DNA of 64,000 bases from Talpa occidentalis (Eukaryota; Chordata; Mammalia; Eulipotyphla; Talpidae), in contig NW_023601322.1 in assembly GCF_014898055.3 (NCBI RefSeq), positions 75,048,740-75,112,739 on the forward strand, given 5' to 3'. The notes under the pieces are model-generated. The model was not told the DNA's origin. It saw nothing but the letters and a program-made list of their open reading frames with translations, and did not search any database. The position numbers were made by a program, and so were the translations under genes. Within the stretch, counting starts at the first letter, position 1; each line of letters starts with the position of its first letter. Of this stretch, positions 1-10,424 are shown in pieces.

Positions 1-190
1 CATTGCTTGCTATCAAATACTTCTTTCATAGTGCCTACCGTAACTTGTGGACATCTTTAGTTTGCCTTCTCTCACTAAGAACCAAATTCCAAAGAGTAGG
101 GATTCTCTTGTTCTGTGTCATGACCCCAATGTCTCCAACAGAATCAAAGACTTTGGAGGGTCTCAAGAAATATTTGTTGAATAAATCAGT
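1..190 (+). repeat. L2 LINE 3' end fragment (degenerate)
   Basis: The right end reads AAATATTTGTTGAATAAAT, the typical sense 3' terminus of an L2 element, preceded by the usual pyrimidine-rich L2 tail. The 76-codon reading frame here is not gene-like. Recognition is from memory of the L2 consensus; the element is old and diverged. Confidence 0.45.
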
Positions 191-701
191 GTTTGTTTCT
201 TATTGCCTCAAACCACTCCCATTCTCTTACTAAATAGCAGTAACTCATCAGTTGGTTTTAGAGATTTTAAATTGAGGTTATCTTGAGTTCATCTAAGTGT
301 TATTCAGGCAGTTCTACTTGAGCATCTTGATTCTGAATGCCTTGTTCTAAGATGTCATCAATGAAAACTTAATTTGTTTCAAGACAACCTAGCACAACTG
401 AGGCTGTGCCTGTTAGCATGGCTATTAAGGGAGCAGGATGCCAGTTTTAGTTCCACATTTTCATGTGTTTGTTAACTAGGAAATGCCTATAGTGAAGAGT
501 GCATTTTATATTGTTGGAAGCAGGTGAACAGAGACCCATAGACCACAGGGGTTTTCAGGAGCTTCAATCTTCTCCTGAGTGAAAGTGTAGCCCTATGTCT
601 AATCTTAATTAACCTAGCAGTTTGACATGATATGACATTTCACATTTTCTTCTTACTGATGCCTAAATTTTAAAGAGGCTGCATTAAGATACCTCAGTTT
701 C
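191..701. other. Upstream DNA, nothing recognised
   Basis: AT-rich single-copy-looking sequence 5' of FNIP1. I see no exon, RNA gene or recognisable repeat. Its last 15 bases (687-701) are the left target-site duplication of the next SINE. Confidence 0.4.
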
Positions 702-950
702 GGGCCTCCTTGGTGGTGCAAGGGGTTAAGATGCAACCTATGAAGCTATTCATAGCCACTGCAGCACAAGTTTGATCCCCCGCCAGGGAGCTACCCACAT
801 AGCACAGCTTGCATGCTGCTCCCCTCAGCAGTGTGTTTCAGTAGATCTGCCTGTTCTGTTCCCCACTCTGTCTCTGATGAATTCTCTCACCTCCCAGAAC
901 TCTGGCCTGTGCCCCAGTTCTTGTACGCAGAAATAAACCTTAAAAAAAAA
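702..950 (+). repeat. tRNA-headed SINE, type 1 (oldest)
   Basis: The head resembles a tRNA: an A-box-like TGGTGGTGCAAGGGG and a B-box-like GTTTGATCCCC, followed by the family body (CAGCAGTGTGTTTCAG, CTGTCTCTGATGAATTC) and an A-rich end. A perfect 15-bp target-site duplication AGATACCTCAGTTTC flanks it at 687-701 and 951-965. The end is AAATAAACCTT plus poly(A). This is L1-type retroposition. Confidence 0.9.
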
Positions 951-965
951 AGATACCTCAGTTTC

Positions 966-1755
966 TCTGTGGGACAAGTAGTGTTAAGTAAAAGAAAAGA
1001 CAATATACACTGATACTGAACTTGAAAATATTTTTAATTTAATCTGTGTGACTAAGTATAGTTATATATCATCTTTTAGGACAAACCATATTATTTTGGT
1101 GCTCTTTGATCTTGTAATTTGAGTAGTATATTGCAACATAAAGCAAATGTAGAGAATGATAGAAAGTAAATTTAGTTTTTTATGTCCCTTTCAAGTATAA
1201 GACTAAATGAGAGAACAAAATGAAGCTATTGCATGACTACAGAATACTAAAAGTCTTATGCAAGCAGTCATGTTCTTTCCCTTACTACTAATATCTATAA
1301 TTATCCATGAAGTAACTGTTTCCCAAGATGAAAGTACATAAGGTTATTGTATTTAGAAATTTCCGTCTGAAGGGACCATGGACCAACCATGAGTCTTCAG
1401 TGTCTTTGGTCCTAATGAAGACAGGTTTGAGCCTGTTTCTATTTGTACTCATATAAAACCAAAAATTTCCCAAATGATTGATTCATAAATTGATTTATAG
1501 AATGTGCATTTTCTCATTCAAAGAATTCGACTTCATTTTTTTCACGAAGATTTCATTCTATATTCCAACATTTTGTGAGAAAAATAAGCCCTTTTAAAAA
1601 ATTTTTATTTTTTATTGTTGCAATATTGGTTTATTAAAAATCTTTGAGTGCTGCTGAAGTCCAGAGGATCATCTTAAGTTTATAGATGATAAAATTCTGC
1701 TACTCTGTGCCTGTATTGTCAGTAATTTCTGCAGCTTGCTTAGACAATGTTCAGT
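966..1755. other. Upstream DNA, nothing recognised
   Basis: AT-rich, with T-rich tracts near 1595-1640. No coding exon, RNA gene or confident repeat was seen. Confidence 0.35.
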
Positions 1756-1960
1756 TACTGAATGAATCTTAACCTGAGTACCTCAAATGTCACCTTCTCC
1801 AGAATCCTTCATCCCTTATCTCATGGGTTAGTTCTTACTCAGAATATTAGTCTCACATTACCGTGTTTTCTCCTCAGAAAGAGAGCTTCCCCCCCACCCC
1901 TTGTTTACTCTGGATGCCTATTGCCTAGACCGGGGCGCTTAAACGTTTGTGGAATGAATT
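1756..1960 (+). repeat. L2 LINE 3' fragment
   Basis: Contains CTCAAATGTCACCTTCTCC and ends in a GTGGAATGAATTAA motif, both characteristic of the sense L2 3' end. Diverged and truncated. Confidence 0.45.
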
Positions 1961-3056
1961 AATTTCTTAATAATCTATAAATAGTGCTTCTAAATGTTTT
2001 GTAATATTGATACTCAATAGGTTGATCACTAAAATGTCCATATAGTCTACTTATTTTTTACATGACTACTCATTTTATAATTTAAACTCCAACTATCAGT
2101 GGGAGTTAGAAGCCACATAAAAGACAATTTGATTTGCATATCTAGTTAAATGAAATTCTCAAAAAACTGTTCTTATCTAACCTTCCAACCACATACCAGT
2201 CATTTCCTGACATTCTTATTTGTTGGAGAAATGCATCCCATGGTTCAAAATTATTTATCCTGGAGGGGGAAGAGAATGAATGAATGGAGCTGTTGAAATT
2301 TGTAAGACCAGTTTGATCCGAACCCTTATCAATTTTAGCCCTTTGGGTTTACTATAAGACTGCAGGTCATTTCTGAGCAATGTTTTTCTTATTTGGAAAG
2401 AGCCTTTTTTTTACCAAACTCATTTATTTAGAATTCCAGCTCTTCCCTCCCTTCAGGCATTAAGATGGAGCTTAAATCCTGAGCTTCCTGTCGCGCTCTC
2501 TCTAAGGAGCTAATTCCCGCTGTCAGGATGCCCGGCGCTAGTCGAAACCCCGGGGCGTTACGCGCGGTCCCTGCCCAAGACGGTCTTCGCGGGGAGTCCG
2601 GGCTGCGGCGGGTGGCGCGGCAGGGTCCTCCACCACCCCGGGGCCAGCCCCGCACGGCCAAGCCCCGTGTCCAAACCGCTCTCAGTGCGGCGCAGGCGGG
2701 CCTTTGCCCGAGCGCGAAGTCCAGCCTAAGCCGCAGCCCCACCCCTACAGTCGCGCCTTCCCTGCTCCGGGGGCCGCGGGACTGGGGGCCGCACGGCAGG
2801 CGCTCGAGGAGGGGGCGCGCAGGCGGTGGTGGCCCGTGGTGCCCCAGACGTCGCTCTCCCGGGGGCGGGGAGCTGAGGTTCCTGCGCTCCAAAGTCCCAG
2901 GCGCTGTCCCCGGGCCACCCCCGCCGTAGCCTCAGACAGCAGCGGACAGCGTCCAGGAGCAGGAGCGGGACCCGCGCGCGTCCTCGCTCTTCCTCAGCCG
3001 CCTCTCCTTCCGCGACCCGGCCCTGCCCTCCGCGCTCGCCCCGCCCCGGGAGCTGC

Positions 3057-3063
3057 CACGTGA
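3057..3063. promoter_or_regulatory. E-box / M-box (CACGTGA)
   Basis: CACGTGA, that is TCACGTG on the minus strand: the core bound by MITF/TFE-family and USF bHLH-ZIP factors. It lies about 267 bp before the start codon. Binding is inferred, not shown. Confidence 0.5.
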
Positions 3064-3134
3064 GGGACTCCTCGCGCCAGCCGGGCGGCCGGCCCCGCCC
3101 CCGCCCCCGCCTTGGCCCCGGCGCCGCGCGCCGC

Positions 3135-3141
3135 CACGTGA
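3135..3141. promoter_or_regulatory. Second E-box / M-box (CACGTGA)
   Basis: Same 7-mer as the copy at 3057, 78 bp downstream, and 17 bp before the CCAAT box at 3158-3162. A palindrome GTCATATGAC at 3225-3234 has the flanks of the CLEAR element GTCACGTGAC but a CATATG core. Confidence 0.5.
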
Positions 3142-3157
3142 TGCGGCTCGGCGCCAG

Positions 3158-3162
3158 CCAAT
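3158..3162 (+). promoter_or_regulatory. CCAAT box (NF-Y type)
   Basis: AGCCAATGGG context at 3156-3165 fits the NF-Y consensus well. It sits between GC boxes about 165 bp upstream of the start codon. Confidence 0.55.
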
Positions 3163-3229
3163 GGGCGCCGGCCCCGCCCCGCGCCCGCCCCGCGCGCCGT
3201 GGCCGTTTGAAGTGACTAATTTCTGTCAT

Positions 3230-3268
3230 ATGACCGAGGCGCTCATGGGGGTGGCGGGGCGGCTCTAG
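3230..3268 (+). other. Upstream ORF in the FNIP1 leader (12 codons)
   Basis: An ATG at 3230 opens a 12-codon frame with a second in-frame ATG at 3245 and a TAG at 3266-3268, 55 bases before the FNIP1 start. It acts only if transcription starts upstream of about 3230. It is not in frame with FNIP1, and whether it is translated is unknown. Confidence 0.4.
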
Positions 3269-3323
3269 GACCGGGGGCCTAGCGAGCGCCCTGAGGAGCG
3301 ACCCCAGCCTGGCGGCGGCCAGC

Positions 3324-3415
3324 ATGGCCCCTACGCTGTTCCAGAAGCTTTTCAGCAAGAAGAGCGGGCTGGGCGCGCCCGGTCGGGACGCGCGGGACCC
3401 GGATTGCACGTTCAG
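3324..3415 (+). CDS. FNIP1: FNIP1 exon 1 coding part (residues 1-30 plus two bases of codon 31)
   Basis: Encodes the FNIP1 N-terminus beginning [15 protein letters not shown] and ending near DARDPDCTF, recognised as folliculin-interacting protein 1. The start lies in AGCATGG (A at -3, G at +4), a strong initiation context. The donor is AG|GTAGGG at 3416, leaving phase 2; the split codon 31 (AG+T) becomes Ser with exon 2. FNIP1 binds FLCN and AMPK and inhibits the HSP90 ATPase as a co-chaperone; FLCN-FNIP is the GAP for RagC/D on lysosomes. This basic, Gly/Asp-rich segment lies ahead of the conserved Longin-type FNIP N-terminal domain. The rest of the gene continues over 60 kb and beyond the window. 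Confidence 0.95.
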
Positions 3416-3870
3416 GTAGGGCGCTGCGGGGATGGGGGCGCGCAGCCGAGGGCCTTGCGGGCTGCGGGCGCCGGAGCTGCCGGGGCCTTCCGTGTGGCCG
3501 CGCGCGCGGGGCCGCTGCTGCCGGCGCCGGGACGGGTCCGCGGTCCAGAGGGGCTGGGCGGCCGCCGGCCTGCGTCGGAGCTGGGGGCGAGGTGCGCTCT
3601 CCCCACCCCCCGGCTCCGCCGTCGCCCCTTCCCCCTCCCCGGGCCGGTTTGTTTACGCGCCGTGCGGTGGCCACGCGCGGCCCGGCCCCTCCGGACCCAG
3701 GACCACGGCCTGGACGTCGGGTCCGCACGCCTCCCTGGCGGCTAGTAGGGTTGGGCGCGGGCCGGATCGGACCTCAGCCGCCGTCCTCCGGGCGGAGAGG
3801 TTCTCCCCTCCTCCCCGCGACCAGTCGCCCTCTGGGCCCTCCACCCTAGTTGGCCTGGTGTTGCGGGGAG

Positions 3871-4915
3871 AGCTGCACGTTTTGGCCAGGCTTCTGAGAG
3901 TGGAGAAGGCTGGAGGAGCGAACAGGCAAGGTGTCGTTCTTTAAGGTTTCTTGGAAACTAAAATTGGAGGTGTGCGGTTACCGGACCCAGCGGCCTTAAT
4001 GTCGAAGGGGAAATGTGAAACCTAAGAGGTTCTGGTTACTACTGTCCAGGCAAGCAGGACAGAATTAAGTGAAGCTTGGCCACAGGTTCAGCTCCTTAGA
4101 ACTGTTACTGAAAAGAGTCTTTAAAAATGGAAAACCCTAGCAGAATATATTTTGTGGCGTTGTTGGTGTTTGGTTGCAGTACTTGTTGCTGGTAAAACTT
4201 TAAAAAATTGTAATGCTTGGTATGAACTTGAATTCAAGGTAAAATGGAATGGTGAAACCGCATTTGAAGAAGAGTATGTCATCCAAGCAACCTTCATACT
4301 TGTTGCATTGTGGAAACTTGTAAATATAACTAGGCTAAATGTCAAGTATCACTCCAACCTGGTAGATAGCGAACCAGTTGTACAGTAGTAGCAGGGAGAA
4401 AATGACTGTATCACACTGGTTTAAAAGGTTTTGATACTCTTAAAATTATTCACTCCCACTTGCTACTGCATGTCACATTAGTAAGCATTCAGTGATACAT
4501 GTGAAATTGATGTATTAAATGGAAAGAAATTTGACTTTTAGAGGAAGGAAAATCTCAGCTGTGACTATCTTGCAAACATGCTTAGTAAAAAATAGTTTCC
4601 TAGGTTTTGGTCTCTTCCACTGGGAAATAAATCTCCTGCCTGTGCTTATCTACTGACTTTCTTTAGTGTTTTCCCTTTGGAAAATGAAAGTACAGTCTAG
4701 ATAATACTACCTTGAGCCATCTAGTAAATCAGCAGTCAGTAGAAAGCAAGTTCAGGAGGGATATTATAAAGGTAACATTGTATAGGGTTACTATTTCAGG
4801 GCTAAGATTGATTTTGGGGGTACCCAAGTTTCCAAGGGTCTCAAATCACTCATGTGAAAAAAAGTTTTCATGTGTATTTTTTTAAAAATGTAAAGTGTAT
4901 TGTATAGTTGTGTAA
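3871..4915. other. Proximal intron 1, nothing recognised
   Basis: Composition falls from GC-rich to AT-rich. A 78-codon frame at 4152-4388 shows no family resemblance. The first few hundred bases of a CpG-island gene's intron may carry enhancers, but no motif here supports a specific claim. Confidence 0.35.
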
Positions 4916-5165
4916 CACTATCTTAGAGTTGTCAGAACACTTTCTCGTCACCTCGTGGTATTTCACAACAACCTTATGAGTAGCAGTATGGAAAACTATA
5001 TGATCCTTTTTCCAGTGGAAGTAGGAATTATGTGTAAGCCTAAGAACTGCAGTACATTATAGAAGTGATAGCCTTAAAAGTAACCTAAGTGTATATGTGA
5101 GAAAATAGGAACTGGCTAATGCCACATGGCCAGTAATTTGCAGATCTGATCAACCCAGGTATTCT
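4916..5165 (-). repeat. MIR SINE (antisense, degenerate)
   Basis: Reads ACAACCTTATGAGTAG and later GCCACATGGCCAGTAATTTG followed by AACCCAGGTATTCT, matching the antisense MIR core and tRNA-derived end. Very diverged. Confidence 0.5.
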
Positions 5166-5183
5166 TTTTTTTTTTAAACAATT

Positions 5184-5640
5184 TTATTGAGTTATAACTT
5201 ACATACCATAAAATTGAGCCATTTTAAATGTAAAATTCTGTGGATTTTATTATGTATACATTACCCACCACCCCAATGAAGTTTTTTTTTTTTTTTTTTT
5301 TTAATCAGTAGTTTCTTCTATTGTGTTGAACAGTGGTCCTGTGAACATTTGCGTACAAATCTTCACGGAGATACTTCTTTTCATTTCAATTTTTAAAATA
5401 TTATTGAACTTTTTTGAAGTACACATTGTGTATTTCCTCTACCAGTATATGAAGATTTACAGTTGCTCCACATTTTCTCCAATACCTGACATTGTTAGTC
5501 TCTTTTTGCTTTTAATTAAACATTTTTTTTTTGTATTGTAAACAACATTTAACAAAAAATTTACTGTTAACCATTTTTGATTCTTTTAGTTTTACTGGGT
5601 ACAGTATATATATAATGGTTTTAATTTGCATTTTCCTAAA
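5184..5640 (-). repeat. Old L1 3' end, antisense
   Basis: TTATTGAGTTATAACTTACA and ACCATAAAATTGAGCC, then a TGTGAACATTTGCGTACAA block, match the antisense 3' UTR and 3' ORF2 region of ancient mammalian L1 (L1M class). Interrupted by poly(T). Confidence 0.55.
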
Positions 5641-5649
5641 AGCTGTTTA

Positions 5650-6430
5650 TGTTCAGCATCTTTTTATGTAATTCAGGTTTTTGAGTAGACAAAAGTTTTG
5701 TGTTCATTTTAGTATGCCATGCGTTACTTCCTAAAATCCTAAAATTCTTGTTTTTAAGACAGCTTAAGTTATTAAATTAGCCTTGGTCACCACCACTGGA
5801 AACTAACTAGCTCAGCCTGTAAAAGTCAATTCCTAGAATAAACAGAGTAAGAGGCTGGTGGTAATAAGCCACACTAATGCTCTATGATAGAGGAGACTTT
5901 AATGAAGAAGCCTTTGGAGCCTTTCAATACTGTCTTTAATGGTTACCCCACTGGAAAGGATTAAGGGTGACTCCCCCTTCCTTCAGCCTTCACTTTTGAG
6001 ACCCTCAGTGTATAGATTTCCATGTTTGTCTTATAAGCACATGAGGTGGACATGCGTTTGAAGGGTATCCCAGGAAGGATATTATTTATTTCTGTCACTT
6101 AGAGAATTAAAACAACAGTTTGTTTTTATCTTTTAAAGAATTTGGGAAAGATGGTACTTTCTAGAAGATACTACTCTATGTTTTTGCCATCAGGCCACTT
6201 TCCAAAATGAAATTCTTAAAACCTGGTATGGTGAAGAAGATGTCTGTTTACAGTTGCTTGCTTTAAATCAGAAACTTAAGAGTGTGCCTTTGGCATCTGC
6301 AGTGATGTTGCTTAAGTAATTTTTATTCAGCAGCAGCTTTCTTCCCTTTTAAAATATGATTTGTTGAAACTGGGTCACTTTTTCTTATGGTTTCCTTTAA
6401 ATCTCTAGTTCCTATTAATCTGTATTTTAA
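5650..6430. other. Intron 1, nothing recognised
   Basis: AT-rich sequence without exon-like frames. No confident repeat assignment was possible by eye. Confidence 0.3.
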
Positions 6431-6475
6431 CACCCCTCTTCAGGTGATTCCGATGCTCAAGTTTGAGAACCACTG
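6431..6475. repeat. hAT-Charlie (MER5-like) terminal fragment
   Basis: AGGTGATTCCGATGCTC followed by AAGTTTGAGAACCACTGCT is the typical terminal sequence of MER5-type non-autonomous hAT elements. Only one end is recognisable. Confidence 0.6.
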
Positions 6476-7007
6476 CTATAACTTATTTCCTGAGAACTGG
6501 TAGCTACATTATTAGATTCAGGCTTCTGTTGTGTGGGTTTTTTTTTTTTTTTTTTTTTTTTTTGTAACAAAGATGTTAGATGTTGCTGTATATATCATAA
6601 TTACATAATGTCTGATTGTCCCACTTTTAGTGAGGCTAAGATTGACTACTGGTTTTAGGTGATATAATCCTTTTTCTTCCATTGTAAAATTCCCCTTTCA
6701 CTAACTGTTTAAGCAACTTTAGTTGGTTATTGCCTGAATCCATTATCTTGTTAGATATTCCTCTTCTTTAATTTTTTTCTTGTTTATTTCCCAAGAAAAT
6801 GTCTTTATCACCCGTTTGGTTACTCTTTGCTCCAGGAAAGGCAGAATAAAAGTTTGATTGCTTTCATTTATTATTTTTTATGATAATTGGTAATGAGTTG
6901 TTTATTTTTTAGTATCATGGACTGTTGGATTATAATGTGTTTTAGTCCATTACAGTTAAATTATCCCACATTTGGCTAGTGGTCACCTTCTCAAGTTGAC
7001 TGTTGTG
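6476..7007. other. Intron 1, poly(T) tract and unassigned sequence
   Basis: A T-run of about 24 bases lies at 6540-6563. It may be the tail of a lost retroposon, but no body is recognisable. Confidence 0.35.
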
Positions 7008-7282
7008 CCTTTTTTTTTTTTTTAAAGATTTATTTATTTATACAAGAACCGGGGTACAGGCCAGATGTGCGGGAGGGTGGGAGGATTCACCAGAGACAAA
7101 GTGGGGAAAAGAGCAGGCAGGCTGACAGAAATACACTGCTGAGGGGAGCAGTGGGCGAGACAGGAGAGGTCTGCCGCGCCATGTGGGTATCTTCGCGGCT
7201 GGTCGGGATCGAACCTGCCCTGCAGAGGCTGTGGACAGCTTCACAGCGCTGTGCTCAACCACCTGCGCCACCAGGGAGGCCC
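7008..7282 (-). repeat. tRNA-headed SINE, type 2
   Basis: Antisense copy: poly(T), TTTATTTATACAAGAAC, family body, then the inverted head ending ACCAGGGAGGCCC. Imperfect target duplications TGTTGTGCC and TGTTGGGCC flank it. The 87- and 78-codon frames across it are repeat artefacts. Confidence 0.88.
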
Positions 7283-7368
7283 TGTTGGGCCTTTTTAACA
7301 TAATCTCAGTCTGTGATAACGTCTTGCTTGCTTTTGACGTAATTCCTACTCCCTCTTGGATGATTTTA

Positions 7369-7668
7369 TTTATTTTTTAAATTTATTTATACAAGCACTG
7401 GGGTACATTTTTTAAAATTTATTTATTTATACGTGCACTGGGGTACAGGCCAGAGGCGCTGGAGTGTGAGAGAATCCACTATAGACAGAGCAGGGAGCAG
7501 AACAGGCAGAGGACTGAAATACACTGCTGAGGGGAGCAGCAGGCAAGGCAGGAGAGGTCTGCTGAGCCATGTGGGAATCTCCCTGGCTGGCCAGGAATCG
7601 AACTGGTGCTGCGGAGGAGGCTGCGGTTAGCCCACTGTGCTCAACTCGCTGCACCACCCGGGAAGCCC
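7369..7668 (-). repeat. tRNA-headed SINE, type 2, with duplicated tail
   Basis: Flanked by near-identical copies of TTGGATGATTTTAT. Its 3' end is present twice: ATTTATACAAGCACTGGGGTACA (7385-7407) and again at about 7425-7447, separated by TTTTTTAAAA. It inserted 87 bp from the preceding SINE. Confidence 0.88.
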
Positions 7669-7689
7669 TCCCTTGGATGATTTTATTAC

Positions 7690-8130
7690 CTTGGACTTGT
7701 TTTAGCTTCTGAGATGTGCTGTGATTTGTTGTTTCCTATTCTTTGGCATAGTCTTGTATATCTTTTTGTTTAGCTTTTTGTAATGATCATCTGTGCTTAT
7801 ACTAATTATTCTTTCTCTTAGAAACTTTTTCTGATTTCTCACCAGACTGAGCTAGGTTTTATGGTTATTTTTTTTCTATCACTACAACACTTCATTTTGT
7901 AATATATATCACCGTTACGATTACTTGTCCACATCTCTTTGCTTACTTGGGAGTTCTCTACAGTTATGTTTTGTAGTTAGAATCATGTAAATCCCTGCCT
8001 AATGGGGGGAAACAGATACCTCAGTTTCTGGAACAGTTAGGTAGATGCCATTTTCTGAGGCAGAAAATATAATATTGTACAGTTCTGTCTTGAGTACCTT
8101 ACCAACAGTAGCGGTTCTCTCTCCTTCTCT
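7690..8130. other. Intron 1, nothing recognised
   Basis: T-rich sequence with no exon, RNA gene or confident repeat. Confidence 0.3.
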
Positions 8131-8265
8131 TTATCAGAGCACATGGTTTTTATCCTTTATAGCTCTCTATGCAACTTACCATTTGTTTTCTCCAAGTTCA
8201 AATTGTTGTGCCAGTGTACAGCAGAGTTCTTGAGCATGTGCTCAGTAAATATTTGTAAATAAATA
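8131..8265 (+). repeat. L2 LINE 3' end fragment
   Basis: The sequence ends GTGCTCAGTAAATATTTGTA, a classic sense L2 3' terminus, preceded by a TTTATAGCTCTCTATGCAAC block that fits the L2 tail. Confidence 0.5.
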
Positions 8266-8450
8266 TACGAAATAATTTCAAAGGCAGAAGGATAAATTAA
8301 AAATTCTATATGGAACTTTTGGTCTTGTTTTACATACACACCTAGAGAGGTACAGTTAACAGTTTAATAAATTTACCTCAGTTTACAGTAAAGTTTGGAC
8401 TAGAGATATAAGTGTGGATTTATGGTCAGTATTAAAACTAAGGGAGTGAG

Positions 8451-8768
8451 GGCCTTCCCGGTGGTGCAGCAGTTGAGTGCTGGGTTGCGAAGCTGCCCGC
8501 AGCCTCTGCAGCGCCGGTTCAATCCCCGGCTGCTCCCCGGCCACCAGAGGAGGGTCCCACATGGCGCGCAGACCTCTCCTGCTGCCCGCTGCTCCCCTCA
8601 GCAGTGTACTTCGGTCCTTCTGCCTGCTCTGCTCCCCGCTCTGGCTCTGGTGAATTCTCTCACCCTCCCGTGCTTCTGACTGTACCCAGTGCTTGTATAA
8701 ATAAATAAATAAATCTTAAAAAAAAAAAAAAAAGACTTCAGACATTCCCTTTAAAAAAAACAAAACAC
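8451..8768 (+). repeat. tRNA-headed SINE, type 3b (young)
   Basis: Head GGCCTTCCCGGTGGTGCAGC, B-box-like GGTTCAATCCCC, the extra GGCTGCTCCCCGGCCACC segment of subfamily 3b, and the tail TGCTTGTATAAATAAATAAA. Target duplication CTAAGGGAGTGAG at 8438-8450 and 8769-8781 is perfect. Confidence 0.92.
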
Positions 8769-8781
8769 CTAAGGGAGTGAG

Positions 8782-9744
8782 ATCATCTAGGAAAAGAGCA
8801 TAGAATTGGAAAGAACTGGGCTTTATCATGAGGAAATCTATTGATAAAATGTGCAGAAGTGGAAGGGTAACATCTACGAAGAGGGTTTCGCCAGAGAGAG
8901 GGGAAAAGCCCAAGGATGTATAGTGGTAAGGAAGCCCAGGAAAGGAAGTATTGTAAAATGATGGAGTGATGAACCTTTTTGTATGTTGGTGCTGTGACAG
9001 GTCTTGTAAGATGAGAAACAAGTTGGATATCATTTAAGTTGGACATAATTCATTATCTTAATAAGGCTTTTGTTTTTGAGGAAGGCATGTTGGGAAACAA
9101 AATAAAATAGATGTGAAGTATGTAAGTGCTGAGGAAGTGGCTTCACTGCTACAGCTTTCTGTTTTTGTAGGAGAAGCAATTTGTAGTGCTAAATTATTTT
9201 TTCACTTTAATAGTCTGGTTTTATTTTTTCACTTTAATTACATTTTGAGCTTCAGAAGTACTTAAATGGTAACTTTTTAATATTGTCCTTATTATTAAGA
9301 ATCCTATTTCGGAAGGTTTGTGTTTAATGTGATTTTTAAAAATTTGCTGCATTCACAATGATTTTTTATTTGAAAAATACCATCCCTCCATAAACTACCG
9401 TTTAATCTTGTATTAGAAATTATAGAAAGTTATTATAAAATTCTTCCCAGAAACCATATGGGATCATAGCTTTAAAACTGGGAGGCTAAGAATTGTAGGT
9501 AATTATCTGTTATTAATATTGTGGTCCTATGCATCTAATTTTGTAGTAGGAAAAGCAAATGTTTTTATTGTTATCTTGTTTATTAATGCTAAGTAATGAT
9601 TTGTTTCTTAGAATCATGTTTCTTGAAAGAAAATAGGCTTGTGAAAAATAGCTTCAATATTCAGTTTATAAATGGATCTCATTTCTTACTAATAAATTAT
9701 TAAATTCTGTAGCGTTTTGATGATCTTTTAGGAAATTTGTTTAA
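8782..9744. other. Intron 1, nothing recognised
   Basis: AT-rich. A minus-strand 105-codon frame overlaps 8716-9033 but shows no family features and begins inside the SINE tail. Confidence 0.3.
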
Positions 9745-9758
9745 AAATCTCGCCTTTA

Positions 9759-9998
9759 GGGCCTCCCCTGGTGGCGCAGGGGTTGAGCGCTGGGCTGTGA
9801 AGCTGCCCGCAGCCTCTGCAGCGTTGGTTCGATCCCCGGCCTCAGGGCGAGGGTCCCACATGGTGTGACAGACCTCTCCTGCTGCGCCAGCTGCTCCCCT
9901 CAGCAGTGTATTTCGTCGATCTGCCTGTTCTGTTCCCCTCTCTGGCTCTGGTGAATTCTCTCACCCTCCCGCGCTTCTGACTGTACCCAGTGCTTGTA

Positions 9999-10037
<39 letters not shown>

Positions 10038-10043
10038 ATTTTT
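9759..10043 (+). repeat. tRNA-headed SINE, type 3a
   Basis: Subfamily 3a: it lacks the extra CTGCTCCCC segment of 3b. The tail is expanded to about nine AAAT repeats. Target duplications AAATCTCGCCTTTA (9745-9758) and AAATCTCTCCTTTA (10044-10057) differ by one base. Confidence 0.92.
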
Positions 10044-10094
10044 AAATCTCTCCTTTATTTAAAAGAGCCCTGCAATATTTTTATACAATGTTAT

Positions 10095-10410
10095 TTTTAT
10101 TTCTGGTACCACCAATCTCTTAGTCTCCAAGTTGAAAATTAGAGAATCTTCTTTTACTCCTTCCTTTCTCTGATTGCCGCATACATTGTTAGTCATTTGT
10201 CAAGTCCTGCTGATTCAAATGCTGCAATATCTCAGTTCTTCTGTTTCCCACTGCCATCTTGTCATTTAGACTTTTAATGCCTTTAATATAAGTTTTCCAT
10301 AACTTTACTACTGTTTGTGTATTCCTCTGTATACAATTCTCTTAAGTTGATTTTCCTAAATTATAATTCTGATCATATCATGCAGAAATCTCCATTGACT
10401 CCATATTACT
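10095..10410 (+). repeat. L2 LINE internal/3' fragment
   Basis: Sense L2 phrases are visible: TTGTCAAGTCCTGCTGATTC, TCTGATCATATCATGCAGAA and CTCCATTGACTCCATA, in consensus order. Heavily diverged. Confidence 0.5.
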
Positions 10411-10424
10411 TAATAAGGGATTCT

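Larger units (their letters stand above)
2490..3870. promoter_or_regulatory. FNIP1: CpG island and FNIP1 promoter region
   Basis: CpG density rises abruptly at about 2490 in otherwise AT-rich DNA, peaks around 3000-3700 and fades near 3870. The island holds exon 1. Between 3040 and 3235 there are several GC boxes (GGCCCCGCCC-type, Sp/KLF sites), a CCAAT box at 3158-3162, and E-boxes CACGTGA at 3057-3063 and 3135-3141. I see no convincing TATA box, as is usual for a housekeeping CpG-island promoter. The transcription start is not determinable here; the block at about 3190-3240 is a plausible zone. Long reading frames on both strands here are products of high GC content. Confidence 0.85.

Noticed and set aside
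2428..3944. Overlapping long reading frames on both strands in the CpG island (up to 227 codons, for example minus 2726-3409)
   Set aside because: High GC content depletes stop codons. The translations are Pro/Arg/Gly/Ala-rich with no domain, and overlap the promoter and exon 1. Only the FNIP1 start at 3324 is supported by homology and a splice donor.
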